A DNA stretch of 64,000 nt from Zea mays (Eukaryota > Streptophyta > Magnoliopsida > Poales > Poaceae), in contig NC_050100.1 of the NCBI RefSeq assembly GCF_902167145.1, positions 193,309,439 through 193,373,438 of the forward strand, written 5' to 3'. The notes beneath the pieces are model-generated. The model was given only the letters and a program-made list of their open reading frames with translations. It ran no database searches and was not told the DNA's origin. A program made the position numbers and the translations under genes. Positions 23,450-34,985 of this stretch are shown one piece after another (position 1 is the stretch's first letter; the number at the start of each line of letters is the position of its first letter).

Positions 23450-23965
23450 AGTTCGGCTGCGCCCTTAGGCGGCTGCTGCGCGGGGTCTTTGCGATAGACT
23501 TCGGGTTTTTTCGCACTTGTTGTGCTAGTCCGGCTGCACCCTTAGGCGACTTCTGCACGGATAGTCTTCGCGATAGACATCGGATTTTTTCGCACTTGTT
23601 GTGCTTAGTCCGGCTGCACCCTTAGGCGACTTCTGCGCGGATAGACTTCGCGATAGACATCGGATTTTTTCGCACTTGTTGTGCTTAGTCCGGCTGCACC
23701 CTTAGGCGACTTCTGCACGGATAGTCTTCGTGATAGACATCGGATTTTTTCGCACTTGTTGTGCTTAGTCCGGCTGCACCCTTAGGCGACTTCTGCGCGG
23801 ATAGTCTTCGCGATAGACATCGGATTTTTTCGCACTTGTTGTGCTTAGTCCGGCTGCACCCTTAGGCGACTTCTGCACGGATAGTCTTCGCGATAGACAT
23901 CGGATTTTTTCGCACTTGTTGTGCTTAGTCCGGCTGCACCCTTAGGCGACTTCTGCGCGGATTTG
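23450..23965. repeat. 80-bp tandem repeat array in the gypsy element
   Basis: About 6.5 units with an exact 80-bp period: 'cttaggcgac' recurs at 23541, 23621, 23701, 23781, 23861 and 23941, with a diverged unit at about 23463. Units share 'agtccggctgcaccc', 'gatagacatcgg' and 'ttttttcgcacttgttgtg' and differ by a few bases. The array lies exactly between the converging 3' ends of the antisense gene and pol. Confidence 0.95.
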
Positions 23966-24192
23966 TCGCACGCGAGGGTGGCTAGCGCTTAGCCTCGCGG
24001 TGACTTCGAATTGGTCGAATGCCGAAGACCGTTGTCGCGGTCTTTTTTCGACATGTTTTTGCGGGGGATTTTTCTCACATATATTACATGGCTCCGCCTC
24101 GTTAAAAACCTCACCCCCCGGGAGGAAAAGAGTGCGGGCCGGTACAAGATTGTTTGCGGCGAATTACAAGGGCGAAATCAGCCCTAAATGGG
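23966..24192. other. Gypsy pol 3' flank
   Basis: Short untranslated stretch between the tandem repeats and the pol stop codon (24193-24195 on minus). Only shadow frames. Confidence 0.5.
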
Positions 24193-27083
24193 TCAAACAA
24201 AAAATTTGCGAAGGTTCTCGATGTTCCAGGAGTGCTCCAGGTCCTCGCCATTTGGCGTTGTAAGCTTGTAAGCGCTGGGGGAAGCTTTTGACTTGACTAT
24301 GAAGGGGCCCTCCCATTTGGGCTCCAACTTGCCCTTGGACTCCGTCCGAGCTGTTCGGACGAGTACGAGGTCCCCCTCGCTGAACTCCCTCGGGATGACT
24401 GCGTGGTCGCGCCATGCTTTGGTCTGGGCTTGGTATTTGTTTAGGGCCTGTAGGGCGAAGACCCGGTCTCCGTCAATGAGGTCTTTTGAAGTTGGCTCGT
24501 CCACGTCGGGGACGGCTGACGGAACTGTACGCGGGGACCCATGCTTTATTTCTTGCGGGGTCATTGCCTCCGATCCGTATAGAAGGCGGAAAGGAGTGAA
24601 CCCGGTCGCCCTGCACTCAGTTGTGTTTAGCGCCCAGACTGCCTCCGGTAATAAATCGGTCCATCTGCCTTTTTTTCATCGAGGAGCATCTTTTTGACAG
24701 CTGTGAAGATTTTCCCATTGGCACGCTCCACGACCCCGTTGGACTGCGGATGATAGACTGAAGCGAAGGCAAGCTTGGTGCCGATGGAGAAACAAAAATC
24801 CTTGAATTCTTGGTTGTCGAACTGCTTGCCGTTGTCAACTGTTAGCTCGGACGGTACTCCGAAGCGGCAAACGATGTTCTGCCAGAAGAATTTTTGGGCA
24901 GTCTTTGATGTGATTGTGGAAACAGCCCTTGCTTCAATCCATTTGGTGAAGTATTCGACGGCTACGAAGGCGAACTTAAGGTTCCCCTGAGCGGTGGGCA
25001 GGGGCCCGACAATGTCCAGGCCCCAGCGCTGGAGAGGCCATGTATGGGCAATCAGCTTTGTATATTGCGAGGGGTTGCCTGACCGAGGAGAGAACTTCTG
25101 GCAGGCTTCGCAGGACCTTGTGACCCGATTTGCAGCGCAGATCATTGCGGGCCAGTAAAACCCTTGTCGGATCACCTTGGCAGCCAGGGCCCTTGGCCCT
25201 GCGTGCGAGCCGCACGTGCCACTGTGGACTTCGCGTAGGATCTGCATGCCTTCGGTTTCGGTGACGCATTTAAGCATTGGCTGACTGACCCCTTTCTTGT
25301 ATAATTGGCCCTCAATCAGTGCGAAGTCCCGGCTTCGATGTCTGAGGCGCTTTGCCTCACTGACGTCAGTTGGATGATAGTACCCCTGTAGGAACAGGGT
25401 TATTGGTGCCCGCCAGTCTTCGGTCATGATTAGGTTGACTATACGGTGGCCCTCGCTATCATTAGTTATTTGGAGCCCTTCGGGGCTCCGGACGGCTGGC
25501 GTGCCGATGGTGTGAAAGAACACGTCGGAGGGTAGGGGCTCGCCCCTGGCGGCGGCCTTGGCTAATGCATCGGCCTCCTCGTTCTTGGCCCTATCCACAT
25601 GCTGCAGGGTGAATCCCTTGAACTGTCTCTCGAGACTTCGGATAGCCGCGAGGTATTGCATGAGCGCTGGGTCTTTTGCTGCATAGTCTTTCTCGACCTG
25701 GCCGGCAACTATCTTGGAGTCTGTCTTGATGATACATGTGGTGACTCCGAGGGCCCTTAGCTTGCGGAGGCCGAGGATAACCGCTTCATACTCTGCTATA
25801 TTGTTTGTGCATTTGTCGGATTCCAGAGCGAAGTTGAGGCGTGCTGCATATCTGTGTTTGACTCCGGTTGGTGAGGTGACGACTGCAGCGACGCCTGCCC
25901 CCGCGTGGCACCATGCGCCGTCGCAATGGATGGTCCAGACCTTTTCTGTGGACGGGTCCGGCTGTGCTACTGGCCCAGTCCTGTCGACGACGAAGTCTGC
26001 CAGGACTTGCGACTTGATGGCTGTCCTGGGCTCGAAGCTGATGTGGTAGCCGGAGAGTTCGGCTGCCCACTTGGCAATCCTCACCGATGCCTCCGAGTTT
26101 CTGAATAGTTCGCCGAGCCCCCTGTCAGAGGTGACTCGGACCTTGAATGCTTCAAAGTAATGGCGCAGTTTGCGCGAGGACATAACAACTGCGTAGGCGA
26201 TCTTCTCCAGCTCTGCCATGTTGCATTTGGACGGTGTCAGGACTTCGGAGACATAGTAAATAGGGCACTGTCTGATTGTGCCTTCAACAGTCTGCTCCTG
26301 CACTAGTGCCGCGCTGACCGCGTGCGGCGAAGCCGCGACATAGAGCAATAGGGGGAGCGAGGAGTCGGGGCTTGTGAGGATGGCCAGCTCCGATAAGTAC
26401 TGTTTTAATGAGGCGAAGGCTGCTGCTTGCTCCGGCCCCCAAGCGAAGTCTTTCGCACCGCGAAGTGTTTTGAGGAAGGGGAGACTTCGCTCGGCGGACC
26501 TGGAGATGAATCTGTTGAGAGCGGCCAATCTGCCTGTCAGACGCTGGACGTCCATGACGGACTGCGGAGGCGACATGTCGACGATGGCCTGGATCTTGGT
26601 TGGGTTGGCCTCGATGCCGCGGTGTGACACCAGGTAACCCAATATCTTGCCCTGGCGAACACCGAAGACACACTTTTCCGGGTTCAGGCGGAGTCGTGCA
26701 TCTCGCATGTTCGCGAATGTCTCGGCGAGGTCGGCGAGGTGATCCTCCTTATTCTTGCTGGCGACGACGATGTCGTCCACATATGTAAATATGTTTCTAC
26801 CGACCTGCCCTTCGAGTACTGTTTTAATGAGTCTGGAGAAGGTGGACCCCGCATTCTTGAGTCCCTCCGGCATCCTGATGAAACAATAAGTGCCGAAGGG
26901 TGTTATAAAGCTGGTGCTAGCCTTGTCTTCCTCCTTCATGTATATCTGGTGATAGCCGGAGAAGCAGTCGAGGAGTGACATGACCTCGCATCCGGCCGCG
27001 CTATCGACTATTTTGTCGATCCGCGGCAACGGGAAATTGTCCTTCGGGCAGGCCTTATTGAGACTGGTGAAGTCTATGCACAT
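24193..27083 (-). pseudogene. Gypsy pol: RT, RNase H, archaeal-type RNase H, integrase (frameshifted)
   Basis: Open from 27083 to a frameshift near 24675, then to the stop at 24193 in another frame. RT: MCIDFTSLNKACPKD, LLDCFSGYHQI and the catalytic FTYVDDIVVAS. A degenerate RNase H connection follows, then a second, archaeal-type RNase H (TIHCDGAW, NIAEYEAVILGL, IKTDSKIV, KNEEADALAKAA), the Tat signature. Integrase has an H/C zinc-finger region (GSHAG..., SCEACQKF) and DDE motifs WGLDIVGP, TVDNGKQFD, NGVVERANG. The C-terminal part (LEPKWEGPFIV) lies beyond the frameshift, in a run of seven A (sense strand). The N-terminal junction with gag-pro is also broken (see 27074-29854). Not translatable as one chain. 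Confidence 0.92.
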
Positions 27084-29854
27084 TCACCATTTCCCGCTTT
27101 TTTCTGCACCATTACGACATTGGAGAGCCACGTGGGGTAAGCCACTGGCTCGATGAATTTAGCTTCTAGGAGGCGGTGCACTTCCGCCTTGGCGGCCTCT
27201 GTCTTTTCGTCGGACATTTTGCGGAGCCTTTGCTTTTTTGGTCGCACCGAAGGGTCAATTCCCAAGCTGTGCTCAATTATGGATCGGCTGACTCCGACCA
27301 GGTCTAGGGCGGACCAGGCGAAGACATCTTTATTCTTGGCCAGGCAGCAGAGAAGCTTCTCTTCTTCATGTGACGTAAGGTCTTCGCTGATAGTGACTGT
27401 CTGCTTGGGCGTGGCCTGATCAAGGGGAACAGTCTTGGTTCCGTCTTGGCTCTGCAACTGTGCCTTTTCGTGCTGCTTGTCGGTTGGGCTGGCAGGCGCA
27501 GGGACCTCGCGCTGGGTCGTGAGACAGTGTACGTTCCTCTGACCAGGCACGAAGTCCCGCTCTATGTTGCGCGCCGTCTGCTGGTTGCCGTAGATCGTGA
27601 TAGCGCCTAGCGGACCTGGTATCTTCATACATAGGTACAGTCCGTGGATGGCAGCTTCGAACTTATTGATGGAGCCCCGGCCCATGATGGCGTTGTACGG
27701 ATATACCATGTCGACAATGTCGAAGGTTACTTGCTCACTTCGGGCATTGGGTGCTACACCGAAGGAGAGGGGAAGCTCTATTTTGCCAACGGGAAAGGTG
27801 CCTTTGCCGCCGAAGCCATACAACGGATTGTCCGAAGGCTTGAGCAGGCTGTGGCTTATACCCATGCGGTCGAAGGCGTGGAGGAAGATGATGTCCGCCT
27901 GACTGCCGTTGTCGACTAGGACTTTGTGTAGGTCCCAGCCTGCCACGCTGCAATTGATGACCATAGCGTCGATGTGGGGGGCGCTGCGCAGGTCGACGTC
28001 TCGTGCATCGAAGGTTAGCGGTATGTGGGACCACTTCGTCTGCACGACTGGGCCGGTGACCGCGACATGGTTGATGCTGCGGTAGTGGTCCCGCTTCTGC
28101 CGCTTGGTGTCGAAGTCAGTGCTGGACCCCCCTGTTATCATGTGAATGACTCCGCGATATGGTTGATCGACGAAGTCTTCCTGCTTTGGGGCATGGGGGA
28201 TGTTCTGGTGTTGCTGGTGTGGTGGTGGGGGTGGAGAAGGTACGATTTGTACTTCCTGATGGTGTTGGTAAGCGTGGTGCGGTGGATGCGGGGCGGGAGC
28301 GTGGATATATGGTGGAGGGGGTGGCTGGTAATTATGCGCGACAATTCTGGGATTGTCGGCTGGCTGCGCCCGCGCCATTCTGTCTCTGGTGGCCTTCGTT
28401 TCGGGGCAGTCTTTGGTTTGGTGGGCGCAGTCTTCGCCGTGGAAAAGGCAGTAGAACCGGCGCGGCGGCTGCGCGCGCCCTCGGCCCCTGCCACGAGTTC
28501 CGTTTCCGCGGCCCTGGGGGGGATATTCCTGGCGACGAGGGGGGTCAGCAGCAGGCTGCTGGTTGGCGATGTTGTGCACTTGCTGTTGACTGCGGCCATC
28601 TCGACCGGAGTCTGGTTGCGGAGTCCTCGTCCACGTGCGGCTGGACTGCGGGGCATCTTTGGGCTTCCGCTGTGACTCAACCTTGCGCTGGTGGAGCTCT
28701 TCGGATTTGGCATATTTTTCAAAGAGCTGATATAGCTCCTGGAGGTTCTTGGGTGGATCTCTGATACAGTGGCTGTAGAGGACGCCGGCCCGAAGGCCAC
28801 TGATGGCGTAGTGGATAGCGATCTGATCATCGACGGAGGGCAGCTGTGACTTGAGTGTTAAGAATTTACGGTAATACTCCCGCAGAGTCTCCTTTTCCAG
28901 CTGTTTGCAAAGCGAGAGCTCGGCCAAAGCGTCGGTGTCTGGGCGGTACCCTTGGAAGTTGAGAAGGAACTTGTCCCTGAGACTTCTCCACGAATCAATG
29001 GACAGCGGAGGCAATCTGGTGAACCAGGTGAGTGCTGGGCCCTCTAGGGCGATGATGAAAGACTTCGCCATTGTGGCGTCGTCCCTTCCGGCGGATGCAA
29101 CGGCGACTTGATAACTCATTATGTATTGCGCCGGATCGGTGCTGCCGTTGTACTTGGGATATGCCCCTGCTCGAAAGTTAGCTGGCCAAGGTGTCACTTG
29201 GAGGTGTGGCGCCAGGGGACTTCGCTCGTCGAGGTAGTTGACCCCTTGGAATGGCGCGCCGTGCTGGAAGGCGTAGTCATGCTGGGGGAAACGCGGGTTC
29301 TCCGGCTGCGCCCGGTGTTGCAGGGGTGGGCCATGCTGCAGGCCGAGGTGGCCTTCGCGCGTGTCTTCCGGTTGCGTGCGCTGCTGGAGGGGTGGCTCTT
29401 GCTGTAGACCGAGGTGGCCTTCGCGCTGCATCAGCGCGATCTCGCGCTCGAGGTCTTGGGCCTTCTGCTCCTCGTCGCGTATCATTTGCCGCACCTTGGC
29501 TAGTGCGGACACACGCTGGCGCTTGGCTTCGAGTATCTCTTTCTGCCTCTGGAGATTGCGGTTCTTGAGGCGCAGGGCGCGCAGCTGTAACTGTTCTTCT
29601 GTTGAGACGCCGAGGACCTCGCCGTCCTCGGTGAGATCCGCGCCCTCCAGTGGGGCGAAGCCTGGGGGCGGCTGCGATTGTCCTTCGGGCCCGCAGGTGC
29701 GGAAGGTGTCGTCTTCGCAGGTGCGGGGAATGTTGTCTTCAGTGGACTCTTGGTGGGTGGATTGGGTGAGGGCGAGGGCCTTGCCCTTTCTCGCGGCCAG
29801 CAGTGCTGCCTTCGCAGCCTCGTCAGCCTTCGGGTTAGCTCTCTTGGGTGCCAT
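27074..29854 (-). pseudogene. Gypsy gag-protease and start of RT (frameshifted into pol)
   Basis: ATG at 29854 (MAPKRANPKADE) starts gag; the frame extends further up only through PBS and LTR, so that start was rejected. Gag has a coiled coil (about residues 95-150) with two 'REGHLGLQ' repeats, the conserved retrotransposon gag core (SFIIALEGPALTWFTRLPP, LSLCKQLEKETLREYYRKF), a Pro/Gln/Arg-rich tail and a C-H-H-C knuckle (YCLFHGEDCAHQTKDC). Protease has VDNGSQADIIF with Asn in place of the usual Ser/Thr after the catalytic Asp. The frame enters RT (FIEPVAYPTWLSNVVMVQKK), then shifts at an A-run near 27107 and meets a stop at 27074. The RT frame also has a TGA just before MCIDF, which looks like CGA to TGA decay. 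Gag itself looks intact. Confidence 0.92.
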
Positions 29855-29878
29855 CGCGGGTGGTCTTGTCGTAGCACG

Positions 29879-29892
29879 AACGGTGGGCGCCA
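29879..29892 (-). other. Primer binding site of the gypsy element
   Basis: On the sense strand, TGGCGCCCACCG begins two bases after the 5' LTR. TGGCGCC starts are usual PBS sequences of Tat/Athila-type elements; the exact tRNA was not determined. Confidence 0.7.
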
Positions 29893-29894
29893 AA

Positions 29895-30370
29895 TGTTGG
29901 AACTTGCTCTTAGCAGCAAGGAGGCCAACAAGGGTGAACGGTGGTGACAATAGGGTTACGTGCTCGGGGGCAAATAGCTCTGTTAATCTAGCCTCTCACG
30001 GGCACTGTGCGGGGGTATTTATAGGTATCTGAGTGCCCAGCGCCTTGTGTTAAGGACGCATGTGCCCTCGGACACCTAGTTTATCCCCAGAATATTCCCA
30101 TAAAGCAGGGTTACAAGCTGTACTTACAAGAATGCCTTTACAAACTAGGCCCGTAACACAAAGGCGGCCACGCGGGGCCCGCTACAATGGGCCAGATCAC
30201 ACGTGGGCCTCAGAGCAGGACGAGGCCGTGCTGCGGGGAGACGTCACCGCAGGCCTTCGCCTGGTGCTGAATGAAGCGAAGGGTGTCCCTGCCCGTTTTG
30301 TCTTCGTCAAACCAGCGACTGCAGCGAAAGGCGACGAGCGAAGGGTGGCGTCTTTGCCTTCGCCCCAACA
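29895..30370 (-). repeat. Gypsy 5' LTR (right) with TATA box
   Basis: 476 bp pairing with 18730-19204. TATAAATA on the minus strand at 30023-30016 is the likely promoter TATA element for gag-pol. Confidence 0.95.
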
Positions 30371-30375
30371 GGGCT

Positions 30376-32610
30376 ATTCTGTGCCTGGTGTGTTCACGGT
30401 AAGTTCCCATGCCCAGTTTGCAAGGAAGCTCTCAGGTTCATTTGGTTGAAAAAGGGTGGCAAATATTCATCCTTCGATAAACATCGACAATTTCTTCCTG
30501 CTGACCATCCATTCCGCCTAGACATCAAGAACTTTACGAAAGGTGTCGTAGTGACAGACCGCCCACCTGCAACGATGACTGGTGCCGAAATTCGTCAACA
30601 GATAGATGGGCTCGTGGCCAATACAGAAGGTGGTTTTGTGGGATATGGTGAGCAGCATATGTGGACACATAAGTCTGGCTTGACTCGGCTCCCCTATTAT
30701 GACGACCTGCTCCTTCCACACAACATTGACGTGATGCACACTGAAAAAAATGTTGCCGAGGCACTGTGGGCAACAATTATGGACATTCCTGATAAGTCAA
30801 AGGATAATGTGAAGGCAAGAGTGGATCTGGCAGCGTTATGTGATAGACCAAAACTAGAGATGAAGCCGCCAAGTGGCGGAAAGACATGGAGAAGGCCTAA
30901 GGCCGATTTCGTCCTAAGCAGGGCCCAGAGGAAGGAAGTACTTCAGTGGATCAAGATGTTGATGTTCCCTGATGGGTATGCAGCTAACCTGAGTAGGGGG
31001 GTGAACTTATCTACTATGCGAGTCTTAGGGATGAAGAGTCATGACTTCCACATATGGATTGAACGGATTCTTCCTGCGATGGTTCGAGGCTATGTCCCTG
31101 AGCATGTCTGGCTAACGCTTTCAGAGTTGAGCTATTTCTTCCGTCAGCTTTGTGCAAAAGAGTTATCTCGGACCGTGGTTGCAGACTTGGAAAGATTGGC
31201 CCCCGTGTTACTGTGTAAGCTTGAGAAGATATTTCCACCCGGCTTCTTCAATCCAATGCAGCATTTGATTCTTCATCTCCCCTATGAGGCACGAATGGGG
31301 GGCCCCGTGCAGGGACGTTGGTGCTATCCAATCGAGAGATGTCTAAAGACTATTCGAAAGAAATGTAGAAATAAATGCAAAATCGAGGCTTCCATTGCAG
31401 AGGCATACATTCTAGAGGAGGTCTCAAACTTCACAACAACTTATTATGGTGACAAACTGCCGAGCGTGCATAATCCACCCCCTCGTTACAATGATGGCGA
31501 CAATGAATCGAACCTTAGCATATTTCGAGGCCAACTCGGAAGCGCAAGTGGCTCGACCACGAAGACCCTGACACATGAAGAGTGGCGACATATCATGCTA
31601 TACGTATTGACTAACCTTGAAGAGGTGACGCCATACATGGAACAATTTCTTCATGAATTCTGGCGTCGATCAAGGGACCCCACTCCACAGGAATATGACG
31701 CTCTTCTTAGAAAGGGTGCGAGAAATGGGTTGCCCGATTTCATTTCCTGGTTCAAACGTAAGGTACGTGCTTAGTTTGTAAAAGAGATACGTCTTTGAAC
31801 TCAATTTAGCGTCTTTTAACTTGCGAATACTTGCAGGGCCAAAGAGATCCGTCTATGAGTGCCGAGTTGAGACAAGTAGCCAACGACTTTGCTTATAGGG
31901 TCAAGAAATATTCTGGGTATGACGTCAATGGATACCGTTTTCGCACAACACACTACAACCAAAGTCGGCCCAATCGGAAAACAACGTGTTCTGGAGTCTT
32001 TACGCCGGGCCTTGACAATGTCGATTATTTTGGACGAATTGAAGAAATATATGAGCTCAATTTTTATGGTTCCAAACCTCTTACTCCAGTGATATTCAAA
32101 TGTCATTGGTTTGACCCTCAAGTGACGAGACGGACACATTCTAATCTTGGGATAGTCGAAATTCGACAAGATTCCACCTTAGCAGGAGACGATGTCTATA
32201 TCGTGGCCCAACAGGCCACACAAGTGTATTATCTCCCATATGCGTGTCAAACGAAAGAACATCTTAAGGGTTGGGATGTTGTGTATAAGGTATCGCCGCA
32301 TGGGAGGTTACCTGTTCCTAACGATGAAGATTACAACTTAGACCCGGATACATATGATGGAGAGTTCTTCCAAGAAGATGGGCTAGAAGGGCGATTTGAG
32401 ATAGACTTAACTGAAGCTATCGGAATGGACGTAGATATTGAAATGGTTGTTGATGAGGAGGATGATGAGGTGCAAAATGATAATGACTTAGTAATCCTTG
32501 AAGGCAATGATGAGGTTGCGTCTTCCGATGGTGTTGAGATTGAAATGCTTGATAGTGATGATGAGAGTTATGATCCGGCTAACCCCGACACATATGAAGA
32601 TTATTTTTAA
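30376..32610 (+). pseudogene. CACTA-1 transposase, 3' part (TNP2 end, DUF4218, DUF4216)
   Basis: Continues 17459-18729 after the gypsy insertion: GLFCAWCVHGKFPCPVC is in frame across the TSD. Exon to 31762 (AAG|gtacgtgc), intron 31763-31836, exon 31837-32610 (TAA). It contains DHPFR, the conserved LLPHNIDVMHTEKN, a DUF4218 block (VWLTLSELSYFFRQLCAKEL, MEARMGGPV-like PYEARMGGPVQGRWCYP) and, in the second exon, DUF4216 (PLTPVIFKCHWFD) with an acidic tail. With the 5' part this makes an uninterrupted 1143-codon ORF, the usual size for autonomous CACTA ORF1. Alone it has no start or promoter, though cryptic transcription from the LTR cannot be excluded. Confidence 0.92.
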
Positions 32611-32712
32611 TCGATGTAATGCTATATGACTTTTTATTTCGCACCTATTTTTAAATACATCTTTTTATATGTGCTTATTTGTTTGCTCTTAATTGCAGGT
32701 TGTTGAACAAAT

Positions 32713-34708
32713 ATGGTGGGCGGTTTCCTGAGGAGGAGGAGGGGGAGGAGGAGTAGGACGGCGGACGATGCAGAGCAGGCAGCGCAGCAGCACGAGGCAG
32801 AGCAGGCAGCGCAGCAGCAGGCGGTGCCTCAGGACGACGACGATCAGCAACAGGACGACGACGACCAGCAGCAGGACGCCTCAGGTTCAGGCGGCTCTAG
32901 TTCGAGGAGCATCTACCTGCGAGGCCCCGCGAGTCTCCCGCCGCGTCCCATACTTCGGGACAGACGGCCGTTGATTCGGCCGGAAGGAGAGAGGTATGTA
33001 ACTTTATGTTCTTCATTCTTGTTCATATTATGTGTTCAAAATCATAATATAAACAAATACTTTTTATTTATCACTTGGACAGGTCTTGGACGGTTTTGGA
33101 TTATGCTGGGGGTCATCGTCGCCCCCCCAACAACATCCTCGGCCTGCTGTGCAGGGAACACTTCCCTGGACTTGTGGAGTACGCCGGAGTGACGGGCCCA
33201 GCCTTCACCTTCGACCACTACGCCGTCGCCCCCGATGCAGTAGACCGGGACGGCAGGGAATTCAATAACAAGGCGGAGCGGGTGAAGCAAGAGCTGTGGG
33301 TAAGTCTTAGTATAATATAAAATATGTCGCATTCGTTGCAAATTCTTGAAATAATGTATGGATACATCGTTTTTGTATGCAGGATTTCTTTAGATGCGAT
33401 GCTGGATACGAGGCTAGGGCGAATGTGGTGGCCACCACGTGCTGTAAGAAGCTCGTCGTGGACATGCACTATGAGGCCCGCATCCAGGCCATCATCACCT
33501 ACCACGGCTCCGTCCTTGGGGAGAAGGTGACCAAACCTCAAGCCCGAACCATGTCGTTGACCAGGGAGCAGTACATGCAGGTAAAGTCATGCATGTTTGG
33601 TACCAGTACTCCATGCATGAATTTTATTTTATCTTCTGATATGCACTTTATGTGTTTACTTTGCAGGTGATTCCACATTGGTGCGCCGCACATCCTCTAT
33701 GCTGGGAGCAGATGGTGGATAGGTGGTGTTCGGCTGAGTGGGACGAGGTGCACACAGCTAGCCGGGAACGGCGTTTGCAGATGCAAGGCCCCTCGCACCA
33801 CCAAGGCAGCCGGAGCCTGGGCCAATATGCCGAAGCATGGGTACGCCACCTTTTTTATTTAGATATATAGCACTAAGTTAGATATTATTTCTAACTATCT
33901 CGTTGGTTTTCGTTGCAGTCGGCGTCACATGGTGGCAGGCCTTGTTCCACCTTCTCGGCCTATGCTATGGCCCATAAGGGTAAGGCGACGTCCGACGTCA
34001 CCTACAACCCGGATGACGGGCCCGAGGCCTACACCAACCCCGCCGTCTACAGCCGCCTCCATGACTACACCGCCATGGCGCAGGAGGTCCATGGCCCAGA
34101 CTATGATCCGAGCACCGAGCCTATCGACCCCGATGTGCTCATGAGGGTCGGAGGAGGCAAGAGACATGGGCGGTACTGGATTGCCGACGGGGCAATCGAC
34201 TCGTCCTCCACTCCCACTCTGTCTCAGGTGAGAGCAAGGAGCACGGGCTCGAGCCCAGCCATTCGACCTCGGCACGACAGCTCACAGCATCGCATACAGC
34301 AACTCGAGGTTAGTGCTTCTGTAACTCGTCCTTCCTTTAGTTATATACCTAGTCTTTGAGTTACTATAACGTTGGCTTGTAATATTACAGACCCAACTAG
34401 AAGAGATGAAGGCGAGGATAATGGCGGAGCGGGCGGCGGCTGATCAGAGGATGGCGGAGATGTTCCAGTACATGCAGAGCCTTGGCGCCGCACAGGGCAT
34501 CGCTCCGCCACCTCCATTGTTCCCCCTAGTTGACCCTACTCTCTTCCACACTCCTGTGAGTATCAAAATTGTAGTTAGATGTTTGTAATGCATCTGGTAT
34601 AACACATGCTATCTCTTCTCTGTGCAGGGCCAATCTGGGGCGGCATCCAACAACCCTCCGGAAGGGTTCAGCCCAATGCAACCCCGGCCAAACCGCCCAC
34701 CTCCATGA
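32713..34708 (+). CDS. CACTA-1 ORF2, TNPA-like DNA-binding protein (Ptta/En/Spm family)
   Basis: Seven exons join in frame: 32713-32993, 33083-33299, 33383-33580, 33667-33840, 33919-34308, 34391-34555, 34628-34708 (TGA); 501 aa. All introns are GT..AG. The N-terminus is Arg-rich then Gln/Asp-rich (AEQAAQQ, QQQDDDDQQQD). The middle (DFFRCDAGYEARANVV, GKATSDVTYNPDDGPEAY, EVHGPDYDPSTE) matches the plant transposase Ptta/En/Spm family. A short coiled coil (QLEEMKARIMAERAAADQRMAEM) and a Pro-rich tail follow. In En/Spm the counterpart TNPA binds subterminal repeats and brings the ends together. It starts about 100 bp after ORF1 and reads the same way; in En/Spm such products come from alternative splicing of one transcript. 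No disabling mutation seen. Confidence 0.85.
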
Positions 34709-34985
34709 GTCATTGTTTTAGACTTCAGAACTTATGTATAATACTTATGTTTCTGTTTGATACTTATGTGAGAGCTTGCGACGTTTGAGACTTATGTTTG
34801 TGTTTAATACTTGTGTTGAACACTTATGTTTGTGATGGATATTTATGTTTGTGGTCACGGTTTTATGTTTGTGTTGGCTATTTATGTCTGTGATGATATC
34901 TGTGATGTATATATGTGATATATATGTGATATCTTCTGTTTGTGTGGATGGAAAACAAAAAACAAATAAAAAAGGTACATACTGG

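Larger units (their letters stand above)
18730..30370 (-). mobile_element. Ty3/gypsy LTR retrotransposon, Tat lineage, full length
   Basis: 11,641 bp with LTRs of 475 and 476 bp (TGTTGG..CCAACA) and a perfect 5-bp TSD GGGCT (18725-18729, 30371-30375). The coding strand is minus, so the right LTR is the 5' LTR. Order in sense: LTR, PBS, gag, protease, RT, RNase H, archaeal-type second RNase H, integrase, 80-bp tandem repeats, an antisense multi-exon ORF, PPT-like tract, LTR. An extra RNase H and an antisense ORF between pol and the 3' LTR are hallmarks of Tat elements (Grande, Cinful, Retand relatives). By eye the LTRs differ by 5 transitions and 1 indel (about 1%). Confidence 0.95.

Noticed and set aside
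23450..23965. Regularly spaced repeats resembling a CRISPR array
   Set aside because: Head-to-tail 80-bp units without unique spacers, in a plant retrotransposon with spliced genes.
27597..30032. Long plus-strand frames (for example 28025-28675, 29361-30032)
   Set aside because: Shadows of gag-pol on the minus strand; no domain in those frames.
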